Source of the DNA: Silicimonas sp.
Lineage (GTDB): Bacteria; Pseudomonadota; Alphaproteobacteria; Rhodobacterales; Rhodobacteraceae
Reading direction: 5' to 3'
NCBI GenBank assembly: GCA_022826385.1
Contig: JAJDUZ010000068.1
Span: 1 to 40,993, forward strand
Length of the DNA: 40,993 nucleotides
Shown here: positions 32,978 to 40,993 of the stretch, piece by piece
Position numbering within the stretch: the stretch's first letter is position 1
Layout of the letters: every line of letters starts with the position of its first letter
Translations under genes and position numbers: made by a program
The notes under the pieces: generated by a model
What the model was told of the DNA's origin: nothing
The model's database searches: none
The model's input: the letters and a program-made list of their open reading frames with translations, nothing else

Positions 32978-34515
32978 CCCACTGGATCATCGCCCCCGTT
33001 GTTCTGCCGGCACTGCTTGCGCCGTTCATCGTGCTGGCCGCGCGCTATCACATTGGCATCCAGCGCGTCTTCTCGGTCGCCGGAACGGCGGCGCTTGTTG
33101 CCATTGCGGCGTCGCTGGCATGGCAGGTCTCGGATGGTTCCGTGCTGTTCTATCGCCTTGGCGATTGGGCGGCGCCCTTCGGGATCGTGCTGGTCGGAGA
33201 CCGGCTGTCCACGATGATGGTTCTGCTGACCAGCGTCTTGGCGCTGTTCGTGCTGCTCTACGCAATTGGCTCGGGCTGGGACGAGAGGGGGCGGCACTTC
33301 CATGCGCTCTTCCAGTTCCAGTTGATGGGCGTCCTTGGGGCGTTTCTGACCGGTGACCTCTTCAACCTCTTCGTGTTCTTCGAGGTCCTGCTGATTGCGT
33401 CCTATGGCTTGATGATCCACGCGGGCGGCAATGCGCGGCTGAGGGCCGGGGTGCAATACGTGCTCTTCAACCTGATCGGCTCGACGCTGTTCCTCTTCGC
33501 GCTCGGCTCAATCTATGCCGAGACCGGCACGCTCAACATGGCCGACCTGGCTGCGCGCGTGCAGTTGATCGACGCGTCCGAAACGGTCGGTATCCGTGTT
33601 GCCGCCGTGCTGCTGCTGCTGGTCTTCGCGATCAAGGCGGCGCTGGTGCCGCTGCATTTCTGGCTGCCGTCTAGCTATGCCGAGGCCCCGGCTCCGGTCG
33701 CCGCGCTCTTTGCGATCATGACCAAGGTGGGCGCTTATGCGATCATCCGGGTCTATACGATGATCTTCCATCCCGAGCTTGAAGTGACCGCGGGCCTGCA
33801 CGACGTCTGGCTGCTGCCCGCCGCGCTGGTGTCGCTGGCGATCGGCATGATCGGTGTTCTGGCCGCGAAGAAGCTGGACCGGCTGGTGGCCTTCTCGGTG
33901 ATCGGATCGATGGGCATGGTGATGGTCGCGATCTCGATGTTCACGCCGGTCAGCATTGCCGCCGCGCTTTACTACATCATCCATTCGACTTTGGCCGGTG
34001 CGGTGCTGTTCCTTGTGTCGGACCTTGTCCGCACAGGCCGGGGCAATGTCGACCTGACGACGCAAGCGCCGATGTCCGGCACGGCTCTGACGGCGGGCAT
34101 GTTCTTTGCCGGAGCCATCGCCATGGCCGGCTTGCCGCCGCTCTCAGGTTTCCTTGGCAAGCTGATGGTGCTGGATGCGGCATATGACCAAACGTTGGTC
34201 GTCTGGATTTGGGCGATTGTCCTGTCGTCCAGCCTGATCAGCATCCTTGGCTTCGCGCGCGCGGGCAGCGTCGTGTTCTGGAAGGCCCACAGCGTTGAGC
34301 CCGACGAAGCGGCCGAACGCCCCGAGCGCCCGTCGATCCTTGCCTATGCCGCGACCGGCGGGCTTTTTGCGCTGCTTGTTGCGCACACTGTCTTCGCCGG
34401 GCAGGTCCACGGCGTGGCGACCGATATGGCGGAAGAGCTGTTCGATCCGCAGGCCTACACCACCACCGTGCTGGAAACGCCCGGCAAGCTGAGCAAGCCG
34501 AAGGAGGAGTACTGA
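32974..34515 (+). CDS. mrpD: Mrp cation/H+ antiporter subunit D
   Basis: A 513-residue NuoN/NuoM-like proton-channel subunit with about 14 membrane segments. Family motifs include LTGDLFNLFVFFEVLLIASYGLM with the essential glutamate, VFAIKAALVPLHFWLPSSYA with the central lysine, APAPVAALFAIMTKVGAYAIIR and AGLPPLSGFLGKLMVL. It overlaps mrpC by ATGA and is followed directly by mrpE. Confidence 0.94.
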   Translation: MTHWIIAPVVLPALLAPFIVLAARYHIGIQRVFSVAGTAALVAIAASLAWQVSDGSVLFYRLGDWAAPFGIVLVGDRLSTMMVLLTSVLALFVLLYAIGSGWDERGRHFHALFQFQLMGVLGAFLTGDLFNLFVFFEVLLIASYGLMIHAGGNARLRAGVQYVLFNLIGSTLFLFALGSIYAETGTLNMADLAARVQLIDASETVGIRVAAVLLLLVFAIKAALVPLHFWLPSSYAEAPAPVAALFAIMTKVGAYAIIRVYTMIFHPELEVTAGLHDVWLLPAALVSLAIGMIGVLAAKKLDRLVAFSVIGSMGMVMVAISMFTPVSIAAALYYIIHSTLAGAVLFLVSDLVRTGRGNVDLTTQAPMSGTALTAGMFFAGAIAMAGLPPLSGFLGKLMVLDAAYDQTLVVWIWAIVLSSSLISILGFARAGSVVFWKAHSVEPDEAAERPERPSILAYAATGGLFALLVAHTVFAGQVHGVATDMAEELFDPQAYTTTVLETPGKLSKPKEEY

Positions 34516-34516
34516 C

Positions 34517-35017
34517 ATGTCACGTGCAATCCGCTGGCTGATGCCGCACCCGCTTCTGACGCTGATCCTGGCCGTGGTCTGGGTCCTGCTGCAAAACGAT
34601 GTGACGGCGGGCATGGTGGTCTTCGGGATCATCCTTGGCATCCTGATCCCATGGGGCACGTCGATCTGGTGGCCGGACACGCCGCAAGGGTTCCGGATGG
34701 GCAAGATGGTCAGCTATAGCGTCATCGTCATCTGGGACATCATCGTCGCCAATATCCAAGTGGCGTGGATCGTGCTGACGGTCCCTAATTCCAAGCTGAA
34801 GCCCGAATGGATCGTGGTGCCGCTGGAGTTGAAACAGCCCGAGGCGATCACCATGCTGGCAGGCACCATCACCCTGACGCCGGGTACCGTGTCGGCTGAC
34901 CTCTCGGACGAAGGGCACAGCTTGCTGGTCCATGTGCTGCACACCGATGACCCGGACGGGGCCCGGGACGAGATCAAATCGCGCTACGAGCGCCGCCTGT
35001 TGGAGATCTTCGCATGA
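34517..35017 (+). CDS. mrpE: Mrp cation/H+ antiporter subunit E
   Basis: A 166-residue MrpE with an N-terminal hydrophobic pair (PHPLLTLILAVVWVLLQND; MVVFGIILGILIPWG), a third segment (VIVIWDIIVANIQVAWIVL) and a soluble C-terminal domain with TMLAGTITLTPGTVSADLSD, the family hallmark. It sits 1 bp after mrpD and overlaps mrpF by ATGA. AAGGAGGAG in the end of mrpD is a strong ribosome-binding site. Confidence 0.94.
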   Translation: MSRAIRWLMPHPLLTLILAVVWVLLQNDVTAGMVVFGIILGILIPWGTSIWWPDTPQGFRMGKMVSYSVIVIWDIIVANIQVAWIVLTVPNSKLKPEWIVVPLELKQPEAITMLAGTITLTPGTVSADLSDEGHSLLVHVLHTDDPDGARDEIKSRYERRLLEIFA

Positions 35018-35301
35018 GTTCCGCAACAGCTTTTATGGACATCGCGCTCATCGTGGCCTTCGTGGCGCTCGCCTTGGGCCAAGTGCTGTCGATGGTGCGC
35101 CTTGTGCAAGGCCCGACCTCGGGCGACCGCATCCTTGCGCTGGACACGATGGTCATCAACGCCATCGGGATCATCGTGGTTCTTGGCATCCACCAAGGCG
35201 TGAAGGTCTATTTCGAGGTGTCGCTTCTGGTGGCGATGCTGGGCTTCGTGTCGACCGTGGCCTTGGCCCGGTTCCTGCTGAGGGGGGACATCATCGAATG
35301 A
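35014..35301 (+). CDS. mrpF: Mrp cation/H+ antiporter subunit F
   Basis: A 95-residue protein with three membrane helices and the MrpF stretch MVRLVQGPTSGDRILALDTM, containing the conserved RxxxGPxxxDRxxAxD pattern, followed by GFVSTVALARFLLRGDIIE. It overlaps mrpE and mrpG by ATGA, so the last three subunits are translationally coupled. Confidence 0.94.
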   Translation: MSSATAFMDIALIVAFVALALGQVLSMVRLVQGPTSGDRILALDTMVINAIGIIVVLGIHQGVKVYFEVSLLVAMLGFVSTVALARFLLRGDIIE

Positions 35302-35672
35302 TGCTGGAAACCGTCGCGACATATGCCGCTGGCATTTCACTGCTGATCGGCTCGGGCTTCGTCCTTGTCGGCGTGATCGGGCTGCTGAAGTTCAACGACC
35401 CGATGACGCGTCTGCACGCACCGACCAAGGTCGGTACGATCGGGATCGGGATGCTGCTTCTGGCGTCGATGCTGTCGGCGCTGGCGGCGGGCGACCCGTC
35501 GATCCACGAATTGCTGATCATGGCGTTTCTTTTCGTGACGGCCCCCGTCTCGGCGCACTTCATCGCCAAGGTGAACATCCACCGACAGGATTGCGTGACA
35601 CCGCCATCGCCGCCCCGCGACGACACGTGGTCCACGCTCAAGTCGCCTGACGCCGAACCGGACCCAAAATGA
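35298..35672 (+). CDS. mrpG: Mrp cation/H+ antiporter subunit G
   Basis: A 124-residue protein with three membrane segments and the MrpG signature GVIGLLKFNDPMTRLHAPTK. The following GTIGIGMLLLASMLS and ITAFLFVTAPVSAH-like segment (here MAFLFVTAPVSAHFIAK) completes the family pattern. Start ATG 35298 overlaps the mrpF stop; ATG 35301 is immediately next and would remove one residue. The hydrophilic tail ends two bases before a strong terminator hairpin. Confidence 0.93.
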   Translation: MMLETVATYAAGISLLIGSGFVLVGVIGLLKFNDPMTRLHAPTKVGTIGIGMLLLASMLSALAAGDPSIHELLIMAFLFVTAPVSAHFIAKVNIHRQDCVTPPSPPRDDTWSTLKSPDAEPDPK

Positions 35673-35673
35673 A

Positions 35674-35697
35674 AATGCCGGGGCAGGCCCCGGCATT
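35674..35697. terminator. Bidirectional terminator between mrpG and the ABC transporter operon
   Basis: AATGCCGGGG (35674-35683) pairs perfectly with CCCCGGCATT (35688-35697) around a 4-base loop. On the minus strand the stem is followed by TTCATTTTG, a fair T-rich tract; on the plus strand it is followed by cacgtgttt. It lies between convergent operons and probably serves both. Confidence 0.8.
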
Positions 35698-35720
35698 CAC
35701 GTGTTTCATGACCGCGAAGA

Positions 35721-36671
35721 TCAGCCGTTGATCCAGCTGTCGACCAGGTCCTTGTTGTCCGCGATCCACTCTTCGGCAACTTCCTGCGGGTCCCGCTTGT
35801 TGTCGAACATTTCCTGGATCCAACCTGCGATTTCCAGACCGTCGAACTTCACGTTCGCCAGCATCTTGGCCACGGCCGGGTTCCGCTGCTCCAGCGATTT
35901 GGAATAAGCGACATAGACAAGGTTGTTGGCGATCACGCAGTCGAAATGCGAGACCTCCAGCCAGTCTTCGGCGTCCAGATCGACGTCTTCGCAGCCGTCA
36001 TAGCGGGCCGGTTCGTCGAGCATGTGCAGGTCGTACTGCACGTGCAGAGCTTCCGGGGTCCAGTAATAGAAAAGCTGCGGCTGCGAGGCAGCATAGGCGG
36101 CGGCAAGACCGGCCTTGAACGTGTCAGCCGAGATGATCTTCGGCTCCCACAGGCTGTCGAGGCCATAGGACTTGAACTTGATCTGCCAACGCTTCGTCGA
36201 GGCCCATGTCACGTCACCGGCCCAGTATTCGCCAAGACCGTTGCCATCGGTGTCGAACATCGCGGCGATCTCGGGGTTCTTGAGGTCGTCGATCGAGTTG
36301 ATCTTGTCCGACATGTAATGCGGCACATAGAGCATCGAGGTGCCGGGATAGCCTTCGTTCGTGGCGATGGTCTGGTTGCCGTCGACATACTGATCCCAGG
36401 CCGACTGCCAGTTCGGCATCCACATGTCAGGATGCACGTCAATCGAGCCGTCGCCCTTGTCCATACCGGCATAGATCACCGGCTGCTGGTTCATGCCGGT
36501 CACGACCTCGGCTTCCGAGCCCATCGGGCCGTTGATGATGGCGGCCAGCACCTGGCCGATGGCGCGTGCACCGTTCCAGCTTGGATCGGCGATCATCACC
36601 TTCTCCTGCGCCGTCGCGCTGCCCGCGGCCAGCGCGGCAACGAGGGCCGTTGCTGTCATCAGTTTCTTCAT
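35721..36671 (-). CDS. proX: Glycine betaine/quaternary amine ABC transporter substrate-binding protein
   Basis: A 316-residue periplasmic binding protein of the OpuAC/ProX family. A signal peptide (MKKLMTATALVAALAAGSAT, cleaved at AQA- or TAQ|EKV) is followed by MIADPSWNGARAIGQVLAAI. Tryptophans and tyrosines suited to form the aromatic cage for a trimethylammonium group are frequent (HPDMWMPNWQSAWDQYV, YVPHYMS, LFYYWTPEAL). The AGGGAGAA ribosome-binding site is good. It is the last gene of its operon, 36 bp after the permease. The ligand could be glycine betaine, DMSP, carnitine or choline; this cannot be settled from sequence. Confidence 0.9.
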   Translation of the reverse strand: MKKLMTATALVAALAAGSATAQEKVMIADPSWNGARAIGQVLAAIINGPMGSEAEVVTGMNQQPVIYAGMDKGDGSIDVHPDMWMPNWQSAWDQYVDGNQTIATNEGYPGTSMLYVPHYMSDKINSIDDLKNPEIAAMFDTDGNGLGEYWAGDVTWASTKRWQIKFKSYGLDSLWEPKIISADTFKAGLAAAYAASQPQLFYYWTPEALHVQYDLHMLDEPARYDGCEDVDLDAEDWLEVSHFDCVIANNLVYVAYSKSLEQRNPAVAKMLANVKFDGLEIAGWIQEMFDNKRDPQEVAEEWIADNKDLVDSWING

Positions 36672-36707
36672 GTCGTTTCTCCCTGAAGTTTTTCGTGAGT
36701 TGAGCCG

Positions 36708-38537
36708 TTAGATTCGGCTGAAGGACGCCCGGACCCCGCGAAGAATCCGGTCGATCATCATTGCAACCAGTGCGATTGCAATTCCGGCGAGCAGGCCTTT
36801 CCCTGCCTGCGCATCGCCGAGTGATTCCGTGACAAGCGCGCCCAGACCCGCAGCCCCGATAAAGGCCGAGATCGTCGCCATGGACAGCGCCAGCATGATG
36901 GTCTGATTGAGCCCCGCCATGATCGAGGGTACCGCCATCGGCAGTTCAACCTTGCGCAGAAGCTGCCGGTCGGACGCGCCGAAGGCCAGCGCCGCCTCCT
37001 TGGTGCTTTCCGGTACTTGCAGGATGCCAAGCGCGGTCAGTTTGACCATCGGCGGGATGGCGAAGACGACGGTTGCCAGAACGGCGGGCGGTTGCGAGAT
37101 GCCGAAGAAGGCGACCGCGGGCACAAGATAACTCAGCGACGGGATCGTCTGCATCACGTCCAGCACCGGTTCGGTGAACCATCGGAAATACTTGTTCTTT
37201 GCCATCCATATCCCGACCGGCAGGCCGACAAAGACACAGATCGCGGTGGCGACGACCACCAGCGCCATCGTTTGCATCGCGATTTGCCAAAGCTCGAACA
37301 CCGCAAGGAACACCAGCGAACTGGCGACAAACACGGTGGTCGCGCGGTCGGTATATGCCCAACTCAGCACAAGGAAGAGGAAGGCGACCACCGGCCAAGG
37401 TGTTTCCATGAACGCAACCTCGACCCGGATCAGCGACTGACGCAGGATGCTGGTCATCGTGTCGAAGAAGGTCGCATACGAGGCGCGAAGGTAGTTGATG
37501 CTGATGTCGATCGACTCGGCGGTATAGGTGAAGATGGAGACCTTCCGTCCCTCGACCGGGTCCTTGACGTTGCGCAGAAGCATCGTCGCACCGACCTCGC
37601 CATTGGCAATTGCAGCCTCGTCCGGGACGCGGCGATAGGTGACGCTTTCAGGCGGGTCGAGCCGGGCCAGCGTCGGGAAGTCGTCGATGAAGCCACAATC
37701 GAACCGGTCGCGCGCGGTGATCTGCTGATAGTCTTCAACCGTGCCGATGCTGCGGTCCAGCTGCCGGGCTTCGCTGCGCAGGCGCGAGCGTTCGGATTTC
37801 TGCGCGTCGGTCAACTCGTCCAGCGCATCCAGCGTCGCGCGGCGGGTCGTCAACTCGTCCGCCTGTGACTGCATCAGGGGCAGAAGGGCGTCTGGGCTGG
37901 CCACGCCATAGACGCTGTAAAGCCCCTCGACCTGCTCGCCCGCGCGCAACTGGTTCAAGCAGGCACGATCGTCCAGCCGTTGCTGGGTCGCACGATAGAA
38001 GGTCAGCGGCATGACAAGCGCCATGATGACCGCACCGATCACCACGCGCTTCATGCTGATGCCGGAAGGGGTCTCGCTGTTGATCCGCCAGCGCGAATAT
38101 TGCCTGTAATACCAGTGGTTCGCGACATGCCCCAGCCAAAGCCGCCCGGCGATCAGCACCACAAGCCCGGTCGTCGTGAAGACTTGCAGCCAACTGGTAT
38201 AGCGCGCCACCAGCGTTGCATTGGCGCTGGCGTTGATCTCGGCCTCGGCCAGAAGGGGCGAGTACTTGATGATCTGTAACAGGCACACAATGGCCAGCAC
38301 ATCCACGGCCAGCGCCACCCAGAACAGCAGCCAGAGCCCGCGATAGGCCGCCCAGAACCAAGGGATCAGCAGCGCCCAGAGGTTCAGGCGCCAGAACGGT
38401 GTCTCGCGTTTCTGGATGTCCTCGAAGGCCGGGGCGTAGTAACGCTCGCCTTCCGTCACGAAGGTGCCGACGGCCACATCGCGGTCGCTGACATCGCGGG
38501 TTTCTGCGCCGGACAGGTTTGTGGTGGCCGTGCTCAT
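36708..38537 (-). CDS. proW: Glycine betaine-type ABC transporter permease with long N-terminal extension
   Basis: A 609-residue permease. The C-terminal ~230 residues are the ProW/OpuAB core: GLPVGIWMAKNKYFRWFTEP, MQTIPSLSYLVPAVAFFGIS, the coupling loop STKEAALAFGASDRQLLRKVELPMAVPSIMAGLNQTIMLAL and GAAGLGALVTESLGD. ProW of E. coli is about 354 residues, so ~250 residues are extra: a cytoplasmic start, three membrane segments (~52-90, 108-135, 165-185) and a hydrophilic, probably periplasmic stretch with a helical coiled-coil-like run (TRRATLDALDELTDAQKSER near 232-262). It overlaps the ATPase gene by ATGA. The extension's job is unknown. Confidence 0.9.
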   Translation of the reverse strand: MSTATTNLSGAETRDVSDRDVAVGTFVTEGERYYAPAFEDIQKRETPFWRLNLWALLIPWFWAAYRGLWLLFWVALAVDVLAIVCLLQIIKYSPLLAEAEINASANATLVARYTSWLQVFTTTGLVVLIAGRLWLGHVANHWYYRQYSRWRINSETPSGISMKRVVIGAVIMALVMPLTFYRATQQRLDDRACLNQLRAGEQVEGLYSVYGVASPDALLPLMQSQADELTTRRATLDALDELTDAQKSERSRLRSEARQLDRSIGTVEDYQQITARDRFDCGFIDDFPTLARLDPPESVTYRRVPDEAAIANGEVGATMLLRNVKDPVEGRKVSIFTYTAESIDISINYLRASYATFFDTMTSILRQSLIRVEVAFMETPWPVVAFLFLVLSWAYTDRATTVFVASSLVFLAVFELWQIAMQTMALVVVATAICVFVGLPVGIWMAKNKYFRWFTEPVLDVMQTIPSLSYLVPAVAFFGISQPPAVLATVVFAIPPMVKLTALGILQVPESTKEAALAFGASDRQLLRKVELPMAVPSIMAGLNQTIMLALSMATISAFIGAAGLGALVTESLGDAQAGKGLLAGIAIALVAMMIDRILRGVRASFSRI

Positions 38538-39589
38538 GCGTTCGCGCTCCCCTGAATGCCGTGCAGCAGCGTGTTCTTGTCGACGATGCCCAGAATGGCC
38601 TCGTCCGCCTTGATCAGGACCGGATGGTCCGAATGCGTGCTGAGTTCGACCAGCGTGTCCAGATCGTCCTCGGGATGTGCAACGGGATGCTCAAGCCCCA
38701 GATCAATCGGCCCATGTTTGGCCTCGTGCTGATCCTTAGAGACCATGATCTTCGCCGCCGATACCAGCTTCAGGCGCGAGATCCCGGCTACGAAGTCGGC
38801 CACATAGTCGTCCGCCGGGGCCGTCACGATATCCTCGGCGGTGCCTATCTGGACGATCTCGCCATCCTTCATGATGCCGATCCGGTCGCCCATCCGAATG
38901 GCCTCGTCCAGATCGTGGGTGATGAACACGGTCGTCTTCTTGAGATTGGCCGACAGGCTGAGGAATTCGTCCTGCAGGTTTCGCCGGATCAGCGGATCCA
39001 GCGCCGAGAAGGGTTCGTCCATCAACAGGATCTCGGGGTCTGCCGCCAAGGCGCGGGCCAAGCCCACGCGCTGCTGCATCCCGCCCGACAGTTCCGACGG
39101 CAGGCGGTCGCCATAGCCGTGCAGCGACACCGTCTCCAGTGCCTTGTCGGCCAGTTGCGACCGGTGATAGGCGTCCATCCCCCGCAGCTCCAGCGCAAAA
39201 CCGATATTGTCGCGGACCGAGCGGTGCGGCAGCAGGGCCATGTTCTGAAACACCATCCCGATCTTTTCGGCCCGGACGGCGCGCAGGGCGTCCGCTTTCA
39301 TGGCGCCGATATCCTCGCCCAGAATGCGGATGGTGCCGGCGGTCGGTTCGATCAGCCGGTTGATGTGGCGCACAAGGGTCGACTTGCCGGAACCGGAAAG
39401 GCCCATCAGGCAGAAAATCTCGCCCTCGGCCACTTTGAAGCTGGCGTCTTTCACACCGACCACGGCGCCAAACCGCTCGAGCACCTCGGGCTTGCCCAGA
39501 CCTTCGGTCCGGATCGCCTCCATGGCCTGCGGGGCGCGGTCGCCAAAGACCTTCCAGACGCCTTCCAGTTCAACGACAGCGTCGCTCAT
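38534..39589 (-). CDS. proV: Glycine betaine-type ABC transporter ATP-binding protein
   Basis: A 351-residue ProV/OpuAA-type ATPase. It has the ProV-style N-terminus (VWKVFGDRAPQAMEAIRTEG), Walker A GLSGSGKST, Q-loop MVFQNMALLPHRSV, signature LSGGMQQRVGLARAL, Walker B ILLMDEP and H-loop FITHDLDEAIRMGDR. The C-terminal ~75 residues resemble a shortened CBS-like regulatory region (PVLIKADEAILGIVDKNTLL). ATG 39589 overlaps the stop of the GcvT-like gene (ATGA); the frame is open further upstream but only inside that gene. Confidence 0.92.
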   Translation of the reverse strand: MSDAVVELEGVWKVFGDRAPQAMEAIRTEGLGKPEVLERFGAVVGVKDASFKVAEGEIFCLMGLSGSGKSTLVRHINRLIEPTAGTIRILGEDIGAMKADALRAVRAEKIGMVFQNMALLPHRSVRDNIGFALELRGMDAYHRSQLADKALETVSLHGYGDRLPSELSGGMQQRVGLARALAADPEILLMDEPFSALDPLIRRNLQDEFLSLSANLKKTTVFITHDLDEAIRMGDRIGIMKDGEIVQIGTAEDIVTAPADDYVADFVAGISRLKLVSAAKIMVSKDQHEAKHGPIDLGLEHPVAHPEDDLDTLVELSTHSDHPVLIKADEAILGIVDKNTLLHGIQGSANA

Positions 39590-40731
39590 GCGCGGGCCCT
39601 TTCGCGTTTGGGATCGTAGAATGGGATGTCGGTCACCGTGCAGGGCAGGCGCTTCATGTGCCCGTCCATCTGGCCGACCTGCAACGCGGTGCCGGTCTCG
39701 GCGTGCTCGACCGCAAGCCGGGCCATCGCAATCGTCCGCTCGAACTTCGGCGACCGCGTGGCCGAGGTGACCTGCCCCACCTGCTGCTCCCCAAGGAAAA
39801 CAGGTGCGCCATGCAACGGCAGGTCGAGGCATTCGAACATCAGCCCCTTCAACACCCGGCGCGGTGCCTCGGCATTGCGGGCAAGCGCGGCCTTGCCGGT
39901 GAAGTCAGATTTGCCGAGGTTGATCGCGAAGCCAAGCCCGGCCTCATAGGCATCGGCACCCGGTGCGAACTCCTGCCCGGCGGCGGCCAGCCCCGCCTCA
40001 AGGCGGAGAATATCCAAAGCCGCATTGCCCATCGGCGTGATGCCATGCGCCGCGCCTGCGTCCATCAGGGCATCCCAGATCGCAATCGCATCATCCGGGG
40101 CGCAGAAGATCTCGTACCCCAACTCGCCGGTATAGCCGGTGCGCGACAGCATGAAGGGCACACCTTCACGGTGGTTCAGGCGGCCCACGGTGACGCCGAA
40201 CCACTTCACATGCTCAAGCGCGGGCACGTGTGGCTGCGTGAAGACCAGCCCGTCCAGCACGTCGCGCGATTTCGGCCCTTGCAAGGCAAGGTTCACCAAA
40301 GCCTCGCTCATGTCGCGAATGCGCACATTCATGCCCTCGGATGTGGCCAGAGCTTCCAGCATCCGCGCGCTTTGCTCATTGCCGCAGCACCAGCGGAACA
40401 AATCAGGCGCCAGCCGGAACAGCGTGCCGTCATCGACAACCGCGCCCGTGTCGTCGCAGATCAGCGCATAGGTGCCGCGCCAAACAGCCAACCGCGCGAC
40501 ATCGCGCGTGACCACGCGTTGCAGCAACCGCTCGGCATCGGGGCCGACAATGTCGTATTTCCGCAAGCTGCTCATGTCTTGCAGCGTGACGTTCTCGCGG
40601 CAGGCCCAGTATTCGCCGGTCGTTCCTGTCGCCGGGAACGACACCGGTGTCCACAGGTTCCGCGCCGGGGCAAAGTTCTGGGTCAGCGCCGAGGTGCGTT
40701 CGTGAAAGGCCGTTTCGTGGCTGATCGACAT
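39586..40731 (-). CDS. GcvT-like aminomethyltransferase/folate-dependent demethylase
   Basis: A 381-residue member of the GcvT/DmdA family, enzymes that move a methyl or methylene group from an amine or sulfonium compound to tetrahydrofolate. It contains LQDMSSLRKYDIVGPDAERLLQRVVTRDV, NLALQGPKSRDVL, MLSRTGYTGELGYEIFC (the GYTGExGxE folate-binding signature), LRLEAGL and, near the end, VGQVTSATRSPKFERTIAMA. There is no gcvH or gcvP nearby, so it is unlikely to serve the glycine cleavage system. Leading an operon with a quaternary-amine ABC transporter, it probably demethylates the imported compound or a product of it. The start is fixed by AAGGAGGA ten bases before ATG 40731. It could be DmdA itself or a betaine-related relative. 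Confidence 0.85.
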   Translation of the reverse strand: MSISHETAFHERTSALTQNFAPARNLWTPVSFPATGTTGEYWACRENVTLQDMSSLRKYDIVGPDAERLLQRVVTRDVARLAVWRGTYALICDDTGAVVDDGTLFRLAPDLFRWCCGNEQSARMLEALATSEGMNVRIRDMSEALVNLALQGPKSRDVLDGLVFTQPHVPALEHVKWFGVTVGRLNHREGVPFMLSRTGYTGELGYEIFCAPDDAIAIWDALMDAGAAHGITPMGNAALDILRLEAGLAAAGQEFAPGADAYEAGLGFAINLGKSDFTGKAALARNAEAPRRVLKGLMFECLDLPLHGAPVFLGEQQVGQVTSATRSPKFERTIAMARLAVEHAETGTALQVGQMDGHMKRLPCTVTDIPFYDPKRERARA

Positions 40732-40906
40732 CGGCGCATCCTCCTTAACGCGATACGCCACCGCCCGCCGGATCGGCGCATCAGGGCGATAGATGCGCAC
40801 ATGCACATCCGTTGGATTCCATCCATTGATCGGGTCAAGATCGTCAGGGCAGGCGGGCGTGATTCTTGTATGGTTCACTTTTTGTATTTTTGATGTTCTT
40901 CGCGAA

Positions 40907-40993
40907 TCATGCCGCAAGCGCGATTTTCATCACCGGCTGGTTGTCGTTGGCGCATTGCGGAGGCTTCCAGCCGCCGTTTCGACTCAGGCGGGG
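40907..40993 (-). CDS. 3' end of an unidentified gene (partial at window edge)
   Basis: The minus strand is open from the window edge to a TGA at 40907-40909 and reads, near its end, WKPPQCANDNQPVMKIALAA. Only 28 residues are visible and I do not recognise the family. The 175-bp gap to the GcvT-like gene downstream contains an AT-rich stretch (40865-40900) that probably holds that operon's promoter. Confidence 0.45.
   Translation of the reverse strand, partial: PRLSRNGGWKPPQCANDNQPVMKIALAA

Noticed and set aside
38519..39619. Plus-strand frame opposite proV
   Set aside because: proV has Walker A, signature and Walker B motifs on the minus strand; the opposite frame has none.

Overview
The window looks like a chromosomal segment of a marine alphaproteobacterium of the Rhodobacteraceae (Roseobacter group). 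The evidence is high GC with strongly GC-biased third codon positions, tight operons joined by ATGA/GTGA stop-start overlaps, and the gene mix: TRAP transporter, C-P lyase with the alphaproteobacterial phnE1/phnE2 pair and DUF1045, a fused MrpA-MrpB antiporter, betaine-type ABC transport with a GcvT-like protein. This assignment is inference from gene content; no rRNA, tRNA or CRISPR array was seen.

Layout. 1-2.6 kb: an AT-richer edge, the 3' half of a broken FCD-type GntR gene, a MATE efflux gene and an intact FCD GntR regulator. 2.8-5.7 kb: the TRAP operon dctP-dctQ-dctM, divergent from that regulator, with a strong hairpin between dctP and dctQ. 5.7-11.7 kb (minus strand): a compact chemotaxis-type operon with a soluble methyl-accepting protein carrying six PAS modules, CheR, CheD and a protein made of three CheW domains; no CheA, CheB or CheY is present.

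12.0-25.5 kb: a complete phosphonate uptake and C-P lyase island. Unit 1 is phnC-phnD-phnE1-phnE2-SDR-hexapeptide transferase. phnF lies convergent to it and divergent from unit 2, phnG-H-I-(inserted DUF559 relic)-J-K-L-N. A DUF1045 2H-phosphoesterase gene sits between phnN and phnM, facing phnN tail to tail and phnM head to head. No phnP is present. PhnCDE import phosphonate, PhnGHIJ/K/L load it on ribose-triphosphate and break the C-P bond, PhnM removes pyrophosphate and PhnN returns the sugar as PRPP.

25.5-29.4 kb: a TetR regulator divergent from a molybdenum hydroxylase (iorA-iorB) followed by an exported diheme cytochrome c, its likely electron sink. 29.4-29.7 kb: a hairpin-rich intergenic repeat. 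29.7-35.7 kb: Mrp cation/proton antiporter mrpAB-C-D-E-F-G. 35.7-40.7 kb (minus strand): an operon of a GcvT/DmdA-like folate-dependent demethylase followed by the ATPase, permease and binding protein of a quaternary-amine (glycine betaine type) ABC transporter. The last bases hold the 3' end of one more minus-strand gene.

The most unusual items are the CheA-less receptor/CheR/CheD/triple-CheW operon and the degenerate DUF559 gene inserted exactly at the phnI-phnJ junction between 7-bp direct repeats.
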